Source: Anammoximicrobium sp032229885
GTDB lineage: Bacteria; Planctomycetota; Planctomycetia; Pirellulales; Pirellulaceae
Reading direction: 5' to 3'
Length of the DNA: 12,780 bases
NCBI GenBank assembly: GCA_032229885.1
Contig: JAVYAJ010000271.1
Span: 1-12,780, forward strand
Within the stretch, counting starts at the first letter, position 1. Each line of letters opens with the position of its first letter. The notes under the pieces are model-generated. The model was not told the origin of the DNA. It made no database searches and saw only the letters and a list, made by a program, of their open reading frames with translations. The position numbers and the translations under genes are program-made. Shown one piece after another: positions 1 to 6,334 of this stretch.

Positions 1-282
1 AGCCGCGTTCGCCGCATGAAGGGCAAGAACGATGGTTACGACGCGGATCGCGATAGCTACGGCGATCTAGTCGATGCGGGCGTGATTGATCCGGCGAAAG
101 TGGTCCGCGCCGCGTTGCAGCATGCGGCCAGTGTCGCCGGATTGCTGCTGACGACCGAAGCGCTGATCACAGACATTCCGAAGGAAGAAGAGCCGGCCGG
201 CGGTCACGACGACCATGGTATGGGCGGCATGGGCGGCATGGGAGGCATGGGAGGCATGGGCGGCATGGACGGGATGATGTAA
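1..282 (+). CDS. groEL: Chaperonin GroEL (60 kDa), C-terminal fragment with GGM tail
   Basis: This is the last 93 codons of a GroEL whose start lies before the window. The frame is open from base 1. The visible part is the end of the equatorial domain (DPAKVVRAALQHAASVAGLL, then LTTEALITDIP), which matches the C-terminus of group I chaperonins. It ends in a tail with GGHDDHGM followed by repeated GGM and a final GMM, the hallmark flexible tail that points into the folding cavity. GroEL forms double heptameric rings in the cytoplasm and folds proteins with GroES and ATP. The next gene is groES, 117 bases downstream, so the order is groEL then groES, the reverse of the usual groES-groEL. A second, tail-less groEL follows. 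The identification is very secure; only the upstream part is unseen. Confidence 0.96.
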   Translation, partial: SRVRRMKGKNDGYDADRDSYGDLVDAGVIDPAKVVRAALQHAASVAGLLLTTEALITDIPKEEEPAGGHDDHGMGGMGGMGGMGGMGGMDGMM

Positions 283-345
283 GCGACGAAATCGCGGTCT
301 ATGTCGGCGCGCCCACCGGCTGGATAGCGCGCGGACGCGGGCTGC

Positions 346-360
346 TCGAACAGAGTTCGA
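346..360. promoter_or_regulatory. Short perfect dyad ahead of groES (possible operator)
   Basis: TCGAAC and GTTCGA form a perfect 6-base inverted repeat around a 3-base centre, ending 39 bases before the groES start. It lies in the only gap between the first groEL and groES. It is not the CIRCE element bound by HrcA, which has longer arms (TTAGCACTC and GAGTGCTAA) and a 9-base spacer. A regulatory role is a guess from its position, supported only by similar GAAC-type dyads ahead of groEL2 and dnaJ. Confidence 0.25.
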
Positions 361-399
361 TAGATAACACAGTCATTTCAAAAGGAAGGAACTCAAACA

Positions 400-699
400 A
401 TGGCAAAGCTGAAGATTCGACCCTTGGACGATCGCGTGGTTGTAGAGCCGATGGAGGCCGAGGAGATGACGGCGGGCGGGATTGTGCTGCCAGACACGGC
501 CAAAGAGAAGCCGCAGCGCGGCAAGGTGCTCGCCGTTGGCCCGGGAAAACTGTTGGACAGCGGCCAGCGCGCGGAAGTCTCGGTGGCGGTCGGCGACGAG
601 GTGATCTACGGCAAGTACGGCGGCACGGAGATCGAAGTCAACGGCGAGGAGGTCAAGATCCTGCGGGAGAGCGACATTCTGGCCAAGGTCGTCGAGTAG
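400..699 (+). CDS. groES: Co-chaperonin GroES (10 kDa)
   Basis: GroES is the heptameric lid that caps GroEL rings and closes the folding chamber. The 99-residue product has the normal length for the family. It opens with KIRPLDDRVVVEP, followed by the mobile loop containing TAGGIVLPDTAKEKPQRGKV (about residues 25-44), in which the IVL hydrophobic tripeptide docks on GroEL. The C-terminal half has the family pattern VGDEVIYGKYGGTEIEVNGE and ends in a typical DILAKVVE. The ATG start is fixed by a strong Shine-Dalgarno run (AAGGAAGGA, 382-390) 9 bases upstream. It sits between two groEL genes, 117 bases after the first and 106 before the second. A single GroES may therefore serve both GroELs, though other copies could exist elsewhere in the genome. 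Confidence 0.97.
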   Translation: MAKLKIRPLDDRVVVEPMEAEEMTAGGIVLPDTAKEKPQRGKVLAVGPGKLLDSGQRAEVSVAVGDEVIYGKYGGTEIEVNGEEVKILRESDILAKVVE

Positions 700-771
700 C
701 GGAGCGACCTATGGCGGGCAGGCGCAAGCCGGCTACGATCTTGGTCGGCCGGTTTGCCGCAGACGTTTTTA

Positions 772-781
772 GAACATATTC
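772..781. promoter_or_regulatory. GAA-N4-TTC dyad ahead of groEL2 (tentative)
   Basis: GAACATATTC lies 24 bases before the GTG start of the second groEL, in the 106-base gap after groES. It resembles the dyads ahead of groES (346-360) and dnaJ (2492-2501). A TATAAG hexamer follows at 789-794 and looks like a -10 element, but no convincing -35 partner is seen. Treat this as a lead, not an established site. Confidence 0.15.
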
Positions 782-805
782 CCTCTCGTATAAGGGTTTT
801 GGAAA

Positions 806-2425
806 GTGGCGAAGCAACTGCTGTATCACGATCTCGCCCGGGCCAAAATGCTGCAAGGCGTGGACAAACTGGCCCGCGCCGTCACCATGACGATGGGTCC
901 GACCGGCAAGAACGCGATCATCAACAAGTCGTATGGCGGCCCAACCGTGACCAAAGACGGGGTCACGGTCGCCAAGGAAATCGAATTGGAAGACCGCTTT
1001 GAGAATATGGGCGCAAAGCTGGTCATCGAAGTCGCTCAGAAGACTTCGGATATCGCCGGTGATGGCACCACGACCGCGACACTGTTGGCCCGCTCGATCT
1101 TTGGCGAGGGCCTGAGAAACATCGTCGCGGGCAGCAATCCGATGGCCATTCGGCGCGGGATTGAACGAGGCGTGGACGCGGCGGTCGAGTATTTGTTTTC
1201 GATCGCCAAGCCGGTGACGAGCAAAGAAGAGGTGGCCCATGTCGGCGCGATCAGCGCGAACAACGACATGAGCATCGGTCAAGAGCTGGCCGATGCGCTG
1301 GAACGCGTGGGCAAGGACGGCGTGATCACGGTCGAAGAGGGCAAGACGACCGAAACGCATGTCGAGTTCGTGGACGGAATGCAGTTCGACAAAGGCTATA
1401 TTTCGCCCTATTTCATCAACCGCACGTCCGATATGGACTGCCTGTTGGAAGATTGCTTGATCCTGCTGTACGAGAAGAAAATCAGCAATTTACGGGATCT
1501 GGTGCCGATCTTGGAGAAGGCGGCCCAGAGCGGCAAGCCGCTGCTGATCGTGGCCGAGGACGTGGACGCCGAAGCGTTGACGTTGCTGGTCGTGAACAAG
1601 CTGCGCGGCGTGCTGAACGTGTGCGCGGTCAAGGCGCCTGGCTTTGGCGATCGACGCAAGGCCATGTTGGCGGATATCGCGATTTTGACGGGTGGAACCT
1701 TGATCAGCGAAGATCTCGGCATCCAATTGGAAAACGTCGAGATCTCGCATCTGGGCAAGGCCAAGAAGGTGACGGTGGACCGCAACAGCACGACGATCGT
1801 CGAAGGCGGCGGAAACCGCGCCGACATCGACAAGCGGCTGGCGCAGCTCAACCATCAGATCGAGCAGACGGACAGCGAGTACGATCGCGAGAAGCTGCAG
1901 GAACGCTTGGCCAAGTTGTCCGGCGGCGTCGCCGTGATTTCCGTCGGCGCCGAGACGGAAGTCGAGATGAAGCAAAAGAAGGGCCGCATCGAAGACGCCT
2001 TGCACGCCACGCGAGCCGCCGTCGAAGAAGGCATTGTGCCGGGTGGCGGCGTGGCCCTGCTGCGGTGTCGCGAAGCCGTCGAGAAAGTTCGCAGCGCCGC
2101 GCGCGGCGACGAAAAGATCGGCATCGACATCATCCTGGGCGCGCTGGACGCCCCCTTGAAGACGATCGTCTCCAATGGAGGCCTGGACGGATCCGTGATC
2201 GCCGAGGACGTGCGAGAAAAGGACGTCAACGTCGGCTATGACGCGAACACCAACCAGTTTGTCGACATGTTCAAGGCGGGGATCATCGACCCGGTCAAGG
2301 TCGTACGGACCGCGCTGAGCAATGCCGCCAGCATCTCAGGCTTGCTGTTGACCACCGAAGCGTTGGTGACCAACTTTGACAAGGACGACAAGAAAAAGGC
2401 CCGCGTCGAAGGCAGTGTCGCCTAG
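806..2425 (+). CDS. groEL: Second chaperonin GroEL, lacking the GGM tail
   Basis: This is a complete 539-residue group I chaperonin. The ATP site is intact: GPTG near residue 31, TKDGV with Asp51 and GDGTTTATLLA with Asp86, matching Asp52 and Asp87 of the E. coli protein. The third catalytic Asp lies in EDALHATRAAVEEG. The apical domain keeps the substrate- and GroES-binding surface (GYISPYF, EALTLLVVN) and APGFGDRRKAML. The C-terminus differs: after LLTTEALVTNF it ends in a charged stretch (DKDDKKKAR, then VEGSVA) with no Gly-Met repeats, unlike the GroEL just upstream of groES. The GTG start aligns with the family N-terminus; the preceding AAGGG (792-796) is only a modest ribosome site. A strong terminator follows. 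It probably works with the adjacent GroES. A specialised client set is an inference from the altered tail. Confidence 0.96.
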   Translation: MAKQLLYHDLARAKMLQGVDKLARAVTMTMGPTGKNAIINKSYGGPTVTKDGVTVAKEIELEDRFENMGAKLVIEVAQKTSDIAGDGTTTATLLARSIFGEGLRNIVAGSNPMAIRRGIERGVDAAVEYLFSIAKPVTSKEEVAHVGAISANNDMSIGQELADALERVGKDGVITVEEGKTTETHVEFVDGMQFDKGYISPYFINRTSDMDCLLEDCLILLYEKKISNLRDLVPILEKAAQSGKPLLIVAEDVDAEALTLLVVNKLRGVLNVCAVKAPGFGDRRKAMLADIAILTGGTLISEDLGIQLENVEISHLGKAKKVTVDRNSTTIVEGGGNRADIDKRLAQLNHQIEQTDSEYDREKLQERLAKLSGGVAVISVGAETEVEMKQKKGRIEDALHATRAAVEEGIVPGGGVALLRCREAVEKVRSAARGDEKIGIDIILGALDAPLKTIVSNGGLDGSVIAEDVREKDVNVGYDANTNQFVDMFKAGIIDPVKVVRTALSNAASISGLLLTTEALVTNFDKDDKKKARVEGSVA

Positions 2426-2448
2426 ACAGAATTGGCCACATAGTGATG

Positions 2449-2486
2449 AAAACGGGCCACTTCCGCGCGAGGTGGCCCGTTTTTTT
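2449..2486 (+). terminator. Strong intrinsic terminator after groEL2
   Basis: A perfect 12-base stem pairs AAAACGGGCCAC (2449-2460) with GTGGCCCGTTTT (2472-2483) around an 11-base loop. A run of seven T (2480-2486) follows on the + strand. It begins 23 bases after the groEL2 stop and ends 32 bases before dnaJ, so it should separate the chaperonin transcript from the dnaJ-grpE transcript. The A run on the left arm means it could also act weakly on the other strand, but no minus-strand gene uses it. Confidence 0.92.
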
Positions 2487-2491
2487 GACCG

Positions 2492-2501
2492 GAACGAGTT
2501 C
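2492..2501. promoter_or_regulatory. GAAC-GA-GTTC dyad just ahead of dnaJ (tentative)
   Basis: A perfect 4-base inverted repeat with a 2-base centre lies between the terminator and the dnaJ ribosome site, ending 17 bases before the start codon. TTGACC at 2484-2489, overlapping the terminator T run, could be a -35 hexamer, but no good -10 is visible at 17 bases. The dyad resembles that ahead of groES (GAAC, a short centre, then GTTCGA). Confidence 0.18.
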
Positions 2502-2518
2502 GACGAGGTTCGCGAGTC

Positions 2519-3658
2519 ATGCCGACTATGGCCGCCAAGCGAGACTATTACGAAGTGCTCGGCGTATCGCGCACCGCGACGGGAAAAGAAGTCGCGGCCG
2601 CATATCGTAAGTTGGCCATCCGTTATCATCCGGACAGCCATCCAGGCGACGCAGACGCCACAGAGAAGTTCAAGGAAGCCGCGGAGGCTTATGAGGTTCT
2701 CAACGACGCCGATAAGCGCGCGATGTATGACCAATACGGGCATGCCGGATTGGAGGCCGGAGGCGCCGCCCCGCACTATGCCGATGTCGGAGACATCTTC
2801 GAGGCGTTCGGCGACCTGTTTGGCTTCGGCGACATGTTCGGCGGTCGGGGCCGACGCGGCCGAGGCCAACGGCGGGGAGCTGATGTTCGCTGCGATGTGA
2901 CGCTGGACTTGGAAGAGGCCGCCAAAGGGGTGAAAAAGACCGTCCAGTTCACCCGTAGCAAAGCCTGTGGAACGTGTCACGGCACGGGCAGCAAACCCGG
3001 CTCGCGTCCCGAGAGCTGCCGTCGCTGTGGCGGTCGCGGCCAAGTTGTCCAGTCGGCGGGGATTCTCCGCGTGCAGACGACTTGCCCGATGTGTCACGGG
3101 GCTGGGGTGGTGATCTCGGACCCGTGCGGCGAGTGTCACGGAAACGGCTATGTCAAAGATCGCGTGAAATTGGATATTGCGATCCCCGCGGGAATCGCCG
3201 ACGGGATGCGCGTGCGTTTGACCGGCGAAGGCGAACCCAGCCCGGATGGCGGCCCCAACGGCGACTGCTACTGTTTTGTGACCGTTCGCCCACATCGGCT
3301 GTTTCAACGCGACGGTGAACATCTGTTGCTCCGGTTGCCCATCACCTATAGCCAGGCGGCTTTGGGGGCGACGATCGAAGTTCCGACTCTCGTGGGGCGC
3401 GCCGGCCTGGAGATTCCTCCGGGCTCGCAGTCCGGCGAATTGTTTCGGATCCGGGGGCGCGGGATGCCGAATCCTTTAGGCGGCGCTCAGGGCGACCTGG
3501 TTGTCCAGGTCTATATCGAAGTCCCGAAGCGGTTGGCCCCGCGTCAGGAAGAGTTGCTCAGAGAGCTGGCCGAGATCGAGAATTCCCATGTCTCGCCGCA
3601 ACGGAAAAGCTTCTTCGAGAAGATCGCGAGCTATTTCACGGGAGACAGCGAAACGTGA
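2519..3658 (+). CDS. dnaJ: Chaperone protein DnaJ (Hsp40)
   Basis: DnaJ delivers unfolded clients to DnaK and stimulates its ATPase. The 379-residue product is a full type I Hsp40. Its J domain (about residues 8-75) starts DYYEVLGVSR and carries the essential His-Pro-Asp at 37-39. A Gly/Phe-rich linker (FGDLFGFGDMFGG) is followed by the zinc domain (about 150-210), whose four CxxCxGxG repeats are all intact: CGTCHGTG, CRRCGGRG, CPMCHGAG and CGECHGNG. The C-terminal beta-domains contain DIAIPAGIADGMRVRLTGEG and LFRIRGRGMP. The start at 2519 is preferred because GAGG (2505-2508) lies 10 bases before it; an in-frame ATG at 2528 would remove three residues. It lies just after the groEL2 terminator, and grpE begins 66 bases after it. 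No dnaK is in the window, so its partner must be encoded elsewhere. Confidence 0.97.
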   Translation: MPTMAAKRDYYEVLGVSRTATGKEVAAAYRKLAIRYHPDSHPGDADATEKFKEAAEAYEVLNDADKRAMYDQYGHAGLEAGGAAPHYADVGDIFEAFGDLFGFGDMFGGRGRRGRGQRRGADVRCDVTLDLEEAAKGVKKTVQFTRSKACGTCHGTGSKPGSRPESCRRCGGRGQVVQSAGILRVQTTCPMCHGAGVVISDPCGECHGNGYVKDRVKLDIAIPAGIADGMRVRLTGEGEPSPDGGPNGDCYCFVTVRPHRLFQRDGEHLLLRLPITYSQAALGATIEVPTLVGRAGLEIPPGSQSGELFRIRGRGMPNPLGGAQGDLVVQVYIEVPKRLAPRQEELLRELAEIENSHVSPQRKSFFEKIASYFTGDSET

Positions 3659-3724
3659 TCTTGGGGCGACGAATTGCGACGCCGAGCCTGTCCGCGGCGT
3701 CCAGCGTCGAGGACATACATCGCG

Positions 3725-4321
3725 ATGACTATGAACGAGCATAACGAACCAAAAACGGCTGCGGAACGAGCGGTCGAGCTCGACGCCGCCGCTGACCTGG
3801 CTGCTGCCGCCGATGGCCGGTCTCCGCCGATCTCGGCCGAGCGGGTCGCGCAACTGGAAACCGAGTTGGCCGAGGCCAACCAGCACGTATTGCGGACCTA
3901 TGCCGAGCTGGAAAACTATCGCAAACGCGCCCAGCGCCTGTTGGAAGAGGAAACGAAATACGCTCCCCTGCCGTTGATGCGCGATCTGCTGCCGGTCTTG
4001 GACAATCTCGAACGGGCGATCCAGGCCGCCGACCAGTCGCGCGACGCGGCCGGACTGCTCGAAGGCGTCAAGATGGTGGCTCAACAATTGCACGCCGCGC
4101 TCGAGCGCCATCATTGCGTGCTGATCCCGACGCAGGACGCCCCGTTCGATCCGCATGTACACGAGGCGGTCGCTCAAGTCCCCCACGCGCAAGTTCCCGC
4201 CGGAACGATCATCGAGACGCTTTCAACCGGCTATCGGCTGCACGATCGGATCGTCCGACCCGCGCGGGTTCTGGTGTCGGCCGGCGCGCCCGAGGCGACC
4301 ACGCCCGCGACGCACAACTAG
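3725..4321 (+). CDS. grpE: Nucleotide exchange factor GrpE
   Basis: GrpE is the dimeric factor that releases ADP from DnaK so that the Hsp70 cycle can continue. The 198-residue product has a disordered, Ala-rich N-terminus and a long helix (about 38-80) with AELENYRKRAQR. The core LPLMRDLLPVLDNLERAI follows. The C-terminal beta-domain, which contacts DnaK, contains FDPHVHEAV, then VPAGTIIETLSTGYRLHDR and IVRPARVLVS, the signature end of the family. The ATG at 3725 is chosen because GAGGA (3709-3713) is 11 bases upstream; the frame is open further upstream but without family likeness, and the ATG at 3731 is too far from that site. It lies 66 bases after dnaJ, probably in the same transcript. 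The dnaJ-then-grpE order without dnaK differs from the common grpE-dnaK-dnaJ operon. Confidence 0.96.
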   Translation: MTMNEHNEPKTAAERAVELDAAADLAAAADGRSPPISAERVAQLETELAEANQHVLRTYAELENYRKRAQRLLEEETKYAPLPLMRDLLPVLDNLERAIQAADQSRDAAGLLEGVKMVAQQLHAALERHHCVLIPTQDAPFDPHVHEAVAQVPHAQVPAGTIIETLSTGYRLHDRIVRPARVLVSAGAPEATTPATHN

Positions 4322-4425
4322 CTTTGCCGCGCGGCTTTTTCGGACTGCCTCGAGTCGCATTGCGTTCCGGCGCCGAGATCGGCGCGCGGCCCCGTTATTT
4401 TTTCGGATTCTCGAGGATTGTTCCT

Positions 4426-4800
4426 ATGCCAACCTATGATTACGAGTGCAAGTCTTGCGAACACAAGTTCGAGCTGTTTCAATCGATAACCGAGCCGGTG
4501 AAACGCAAATGCCCGCAATGCAAGCGCAACACGCTGCGGCGACTGTTCGGGACCGGGGCGGCGCTGCTGTTCAAAGGCTCGGGCTTTTATCAGACCGACT
4601 ACCGCAGCGAGTCCTACCGGAAAGGCGCCGAGGCGGACAAGAAGGCGGCCGATGGCGGGACGGGCAAGGCCGCGAGCGGCACAGGTAGCGACGGGAAATC
4701 GGCCGACGGCAAATCCGGCGAAGGCCGGGCCGAAGGCGGCCGCGCCGGCCGCGGCGCGGGCACGGCGGGACGAAAGAAATCGAGCGCTACGGACGCCTGA
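4426..4800 (+). CDS. FmdB-type zinc-ribbon protein with low-complexity tail
   Basis: This small protein of 124 residues begins MPTYDYECKSC, the classic start of the FmdB/CxxC regulatory-protein family. Four cysteines in two CxxC pairs (Cys8/Cys11 and Cys29/Cys32) should bind one zinc ion. The sequence GSGFYQTDYR (51-60) is also typical of the family. The function of the family is not established; the original member was proposed as a regulator in a methylotroph. After about residue 65 the protein turns into a tail rich in Gly, Ala, Lys, Ser and Asp that ends in basic residues, probably disordered and possibly nucleic-acid binding (inference). GAGGA (4413-4417) sits 8 bases before the ATG. The gene begins 104 bases after grpE and its stop is 1 base from the yacG start, so it looks like the first gene of a new unit. 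Confidence 0.9.
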   Translation: MPTYDYECKSCEHKFELFQSITEPVKRKCPQCKRNTLRRLFGTGAALLFKGSGFYQTDYRSESYRKGAEADKKAADGGTGKAASGTGSDGKSADGKSGEGRAEGGRAGRGAGTAGRKKSSATDA

Positions 4801-4801
4801 A

Positions 4802-4975
4802 ATGCCGCTGATTCGTTGTCCGACGTGTGGTCTCCTGTTCGATTCGGACGAATCGACCGCGATGCCGTTCTGCAGCGAGCGGTGCCGCCTGCTCGACTTG
4901 GGCCGCTGGCTGAACGAAGAGCATGGCTTGCCGTTCGAGGCAGAAGACCCGGAGGAGGACGAGGATGACCGATGA
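4802..4975 (+). CDS. yacG: Zinc-binding protein YacG (DNA gyrase inhibitor family)
   Basis: The 57-residue protein has the YacG zinc finger: CPTCG (Cys6, Cys9), then FCSERCRLLDLGRW (Cys24, Cys28), which is nearly the family consensus. E. coli YacG is of similar size and binds GyrB, inhibiting gyrase; the same role here is inferred from the family. The start codon follows the fmdB-like stop after a single base, with no clear ribosome site, so it is probably translated by coupling. The C-terminus is strongly acidic (EDPEEDEDDR). The DNA encoding it (GGAGGAGGACGAGG, 4951-4964) is also the Shine-Dalgarno region of the next gene, which overlaps the yacG end by 11 bases. Frame-open sequence upstream is just the fmdB-like gene read in another frame. 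Confidence 0.9.
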   Translation: MPLIRCPTCGLLFDSDESTAMPFCSERCRLLDLGRWLNEEHGLPFEAEDPEEDEDDR

Positions 4976-6320
4976 ACGTGGCGTGCTGCGGCGGATCGCG
5001 TGGCGAGACGTTTGCGCCTGGCTGATCATGTTTCGGACCTTTCGCCTGGCGAAGTCCTTGTCGATTCTGTTCCTGGCGACGTTGGGCGCCGCGCTGACGC
5101 CCGTCGGCTGGCAGATCGGCGAAGCCCTGTTCGTTCCCGACGAGCTTCTGCAACAGGACTTCGAGTTTGCCCGCTGGGTGGACTCGCAACATCAATGGCC
5201 GAGCGCCCCGGGCGGGTTGGTCGCACCGAACGAGGTCGGTCCGCTGCGGTCGATTTCCGACATTCTGGCCGCCGCTCGCAGCCCCCTGGAATCAATCTAT
5301 TTTCGATTTGTCGATCCGCTGGCGCGTCTGTTCACGGCGAACCTGACGATCATCCAAGCCGCGTACTATCTGTTCGGCTTGCTATGGATTCTGCTGGTGT
5401 GGGGCTTTTTCGGCGGTGCGATCACCCGCATCGCCGTATACCGCCTGGGGCGCGAAGAGCCGTTGGCCTTGACCAACGCGCTGCGGCATACGTCCACGCG
5501 GCTCGGCGCCTATGTGGGATCGCCGCTGTTTCCCCTGGTCGGCGTGGCGCTGCTCGCTGCGCCGATTGCCGGTTTGGGGCTGCTGGCGCGGTGGGACGGG
5601 GGCCTGTTGGTCGCGGGCCTGTTCTGGTGGCTCGCGCTGTTTGGCGGGCTGCTGATGGCGATCCTCCTGCTGGGCCTGCTGTTCGGCTGGCCGCTGATGT
5701 GGGGAACGATTGCCGCCGAGCAGCGGGGCGACGTTTTCGAGGCCTTCAGCCGCAGCTACTCGTATGTCTTTCAGCGGCCTCTGCACTATCTATTCTATGG
5801 CGCGCTGGCGACCGTGTACGGCGGCTTGGCGTGGCTGCTGGTGTATCACTTCTCCGAAGGCGTGATCCGGCTGGCCGAGTGGTCCGCGGCTTGGGGCGCC
5901 GGATCGGCGCGGTGGAACGAAATCGTGCGTTTGCGGGACGATCCGGCTTTGATCGGGGGACTCCCGATGCTGGCTGCCCGCTCGATGGAAGTGGCCACCG
6001 GGCTCGTGCGGACGATCGCCGCGGGTTTCGGATATGGCCTGTTCTGGTGCCTGGCGGCGGCGACGTATTTGCTGTTGCGACGGGACGTAGACCAGTGCGA
6101 GCTGGACGAAATCTACGCCGACGACGAAGCGCACCGATATCAGTTGCCCGCCGTCGACTCGCAGGATAAGACGCCGAACGAGCAAGCGACGAAACACGCA
6201 GCGGAGCACCAGACGCCGGAACAGGGCATGTCGCCCGGAGAAGGCGCCTCGTCAACGTCCCTGGATCATCCGTCGCCGACCGGGCGGGAATCGCCGGACG
6301 GCGACCGAGCCGAGGCGTGA
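4965..6320 (+). CDS. Unrecognised six-helix integral membrane protein
   Basis: I do not recognise the family. The 451-residue product shows about six membrane helices, near residues 31-48, 128-150, 186-206, 213-241, 275-296 and 348-370. A polar segment of about 75 residues after the first helix is probably outside the cytoplasm. An acidic, Glu/Pro/Ser-rich tail of about 80 residues (372-451) is probably cytoplasmic and disordered. Between helices lies a conserved-looking patch (GTIAAEQRGDVFEAFSRSYS, 247-266), reminiscent of integral membrane proteins with repeated amphipathic loops; no catalytic motif was seen. The start is set by GGAGGAGG (4951-4958), inside yacG. The stop lies 14 bases before the preferred start of the ABC ATPase gene. 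The tight packing suggests a functional link with the ABC transporter, for instance an accessory membrane subunit, but this is unproven. Confidence 0.85.
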   Translation: MTDERGVLRRIAWRDVCAWLIMFRTFRLAKSLSILFLATLGAALTPVGWQIGEALFVPDELLQQDFEFARWVDSQHQWPSAPGGLVAPNEVGPLRSISDILAAARSPLESIYFRFVDPLARLFTANLTIIQAAYYLFGLLWILLVWGFFGGAITRIAVYRLGREEPLALTNALRHTSTRLGAYVGSPLFPLVGVALLAAPIAGLGLLARWDGGLLVAGLFWWLALFGGLLMAILLLGLLFGWPLMWGTIAAEQRGDVFEAFSRSYSYVFQRPLHYLFYGALATVYGGLAWLLVYHFSEGVIRLAEWSAAWGAGSARWNEIVRLRDDPALIGGLPMLAARSMEVATGLVRTIAAGFGYGLFWCLAAATYLLLRRDVDQCELDEIYADDEAHRYQLPAVDSQDKTPNEQATKHAAEHQTPEQGMSPGEGASSTSLDHPSPTGRESPDGDRAEA

Positions 6321-6334
6321 GGGCTGCGGCCGAC

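Noticed and set aside
346..360. LexA-type SOS box
   Set aside because: The Bacillus-type box has GAAC and GTTC separated by 4 bases; here the centre is 3 bases, and a DNA-damage link for groES is unlikely.
283..399. CIRCE heat-shock operator ahead of groES
   Set aside because: Neither TTAGCACTC nor its partner arm is present here or ahead of groEL2 and dnaJ.
754..794. Sigma-70-like promoter ahead of groEL2 (TTGCCG with TATTCC, or TATAAG at 789-794)
   Set aside because: The first pair matches consensus poorly. TATAAG lacks a good -35 and would put the transcript start almost at the GTG.
653..1360. Long minus-strand open frame opposite groES and groEL2
   Set aside because: It lies antisense to clearly coding chaperonin sequence; long antisense frames are common in GC-rich DNA and the product resembles no family.
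4326..4340. Terminator after grpE (GCCGCGCGGC followed by TTTTT)
   Set aside because: The palindrome allows only about a 3-base stem with a real loop, too weak to call.
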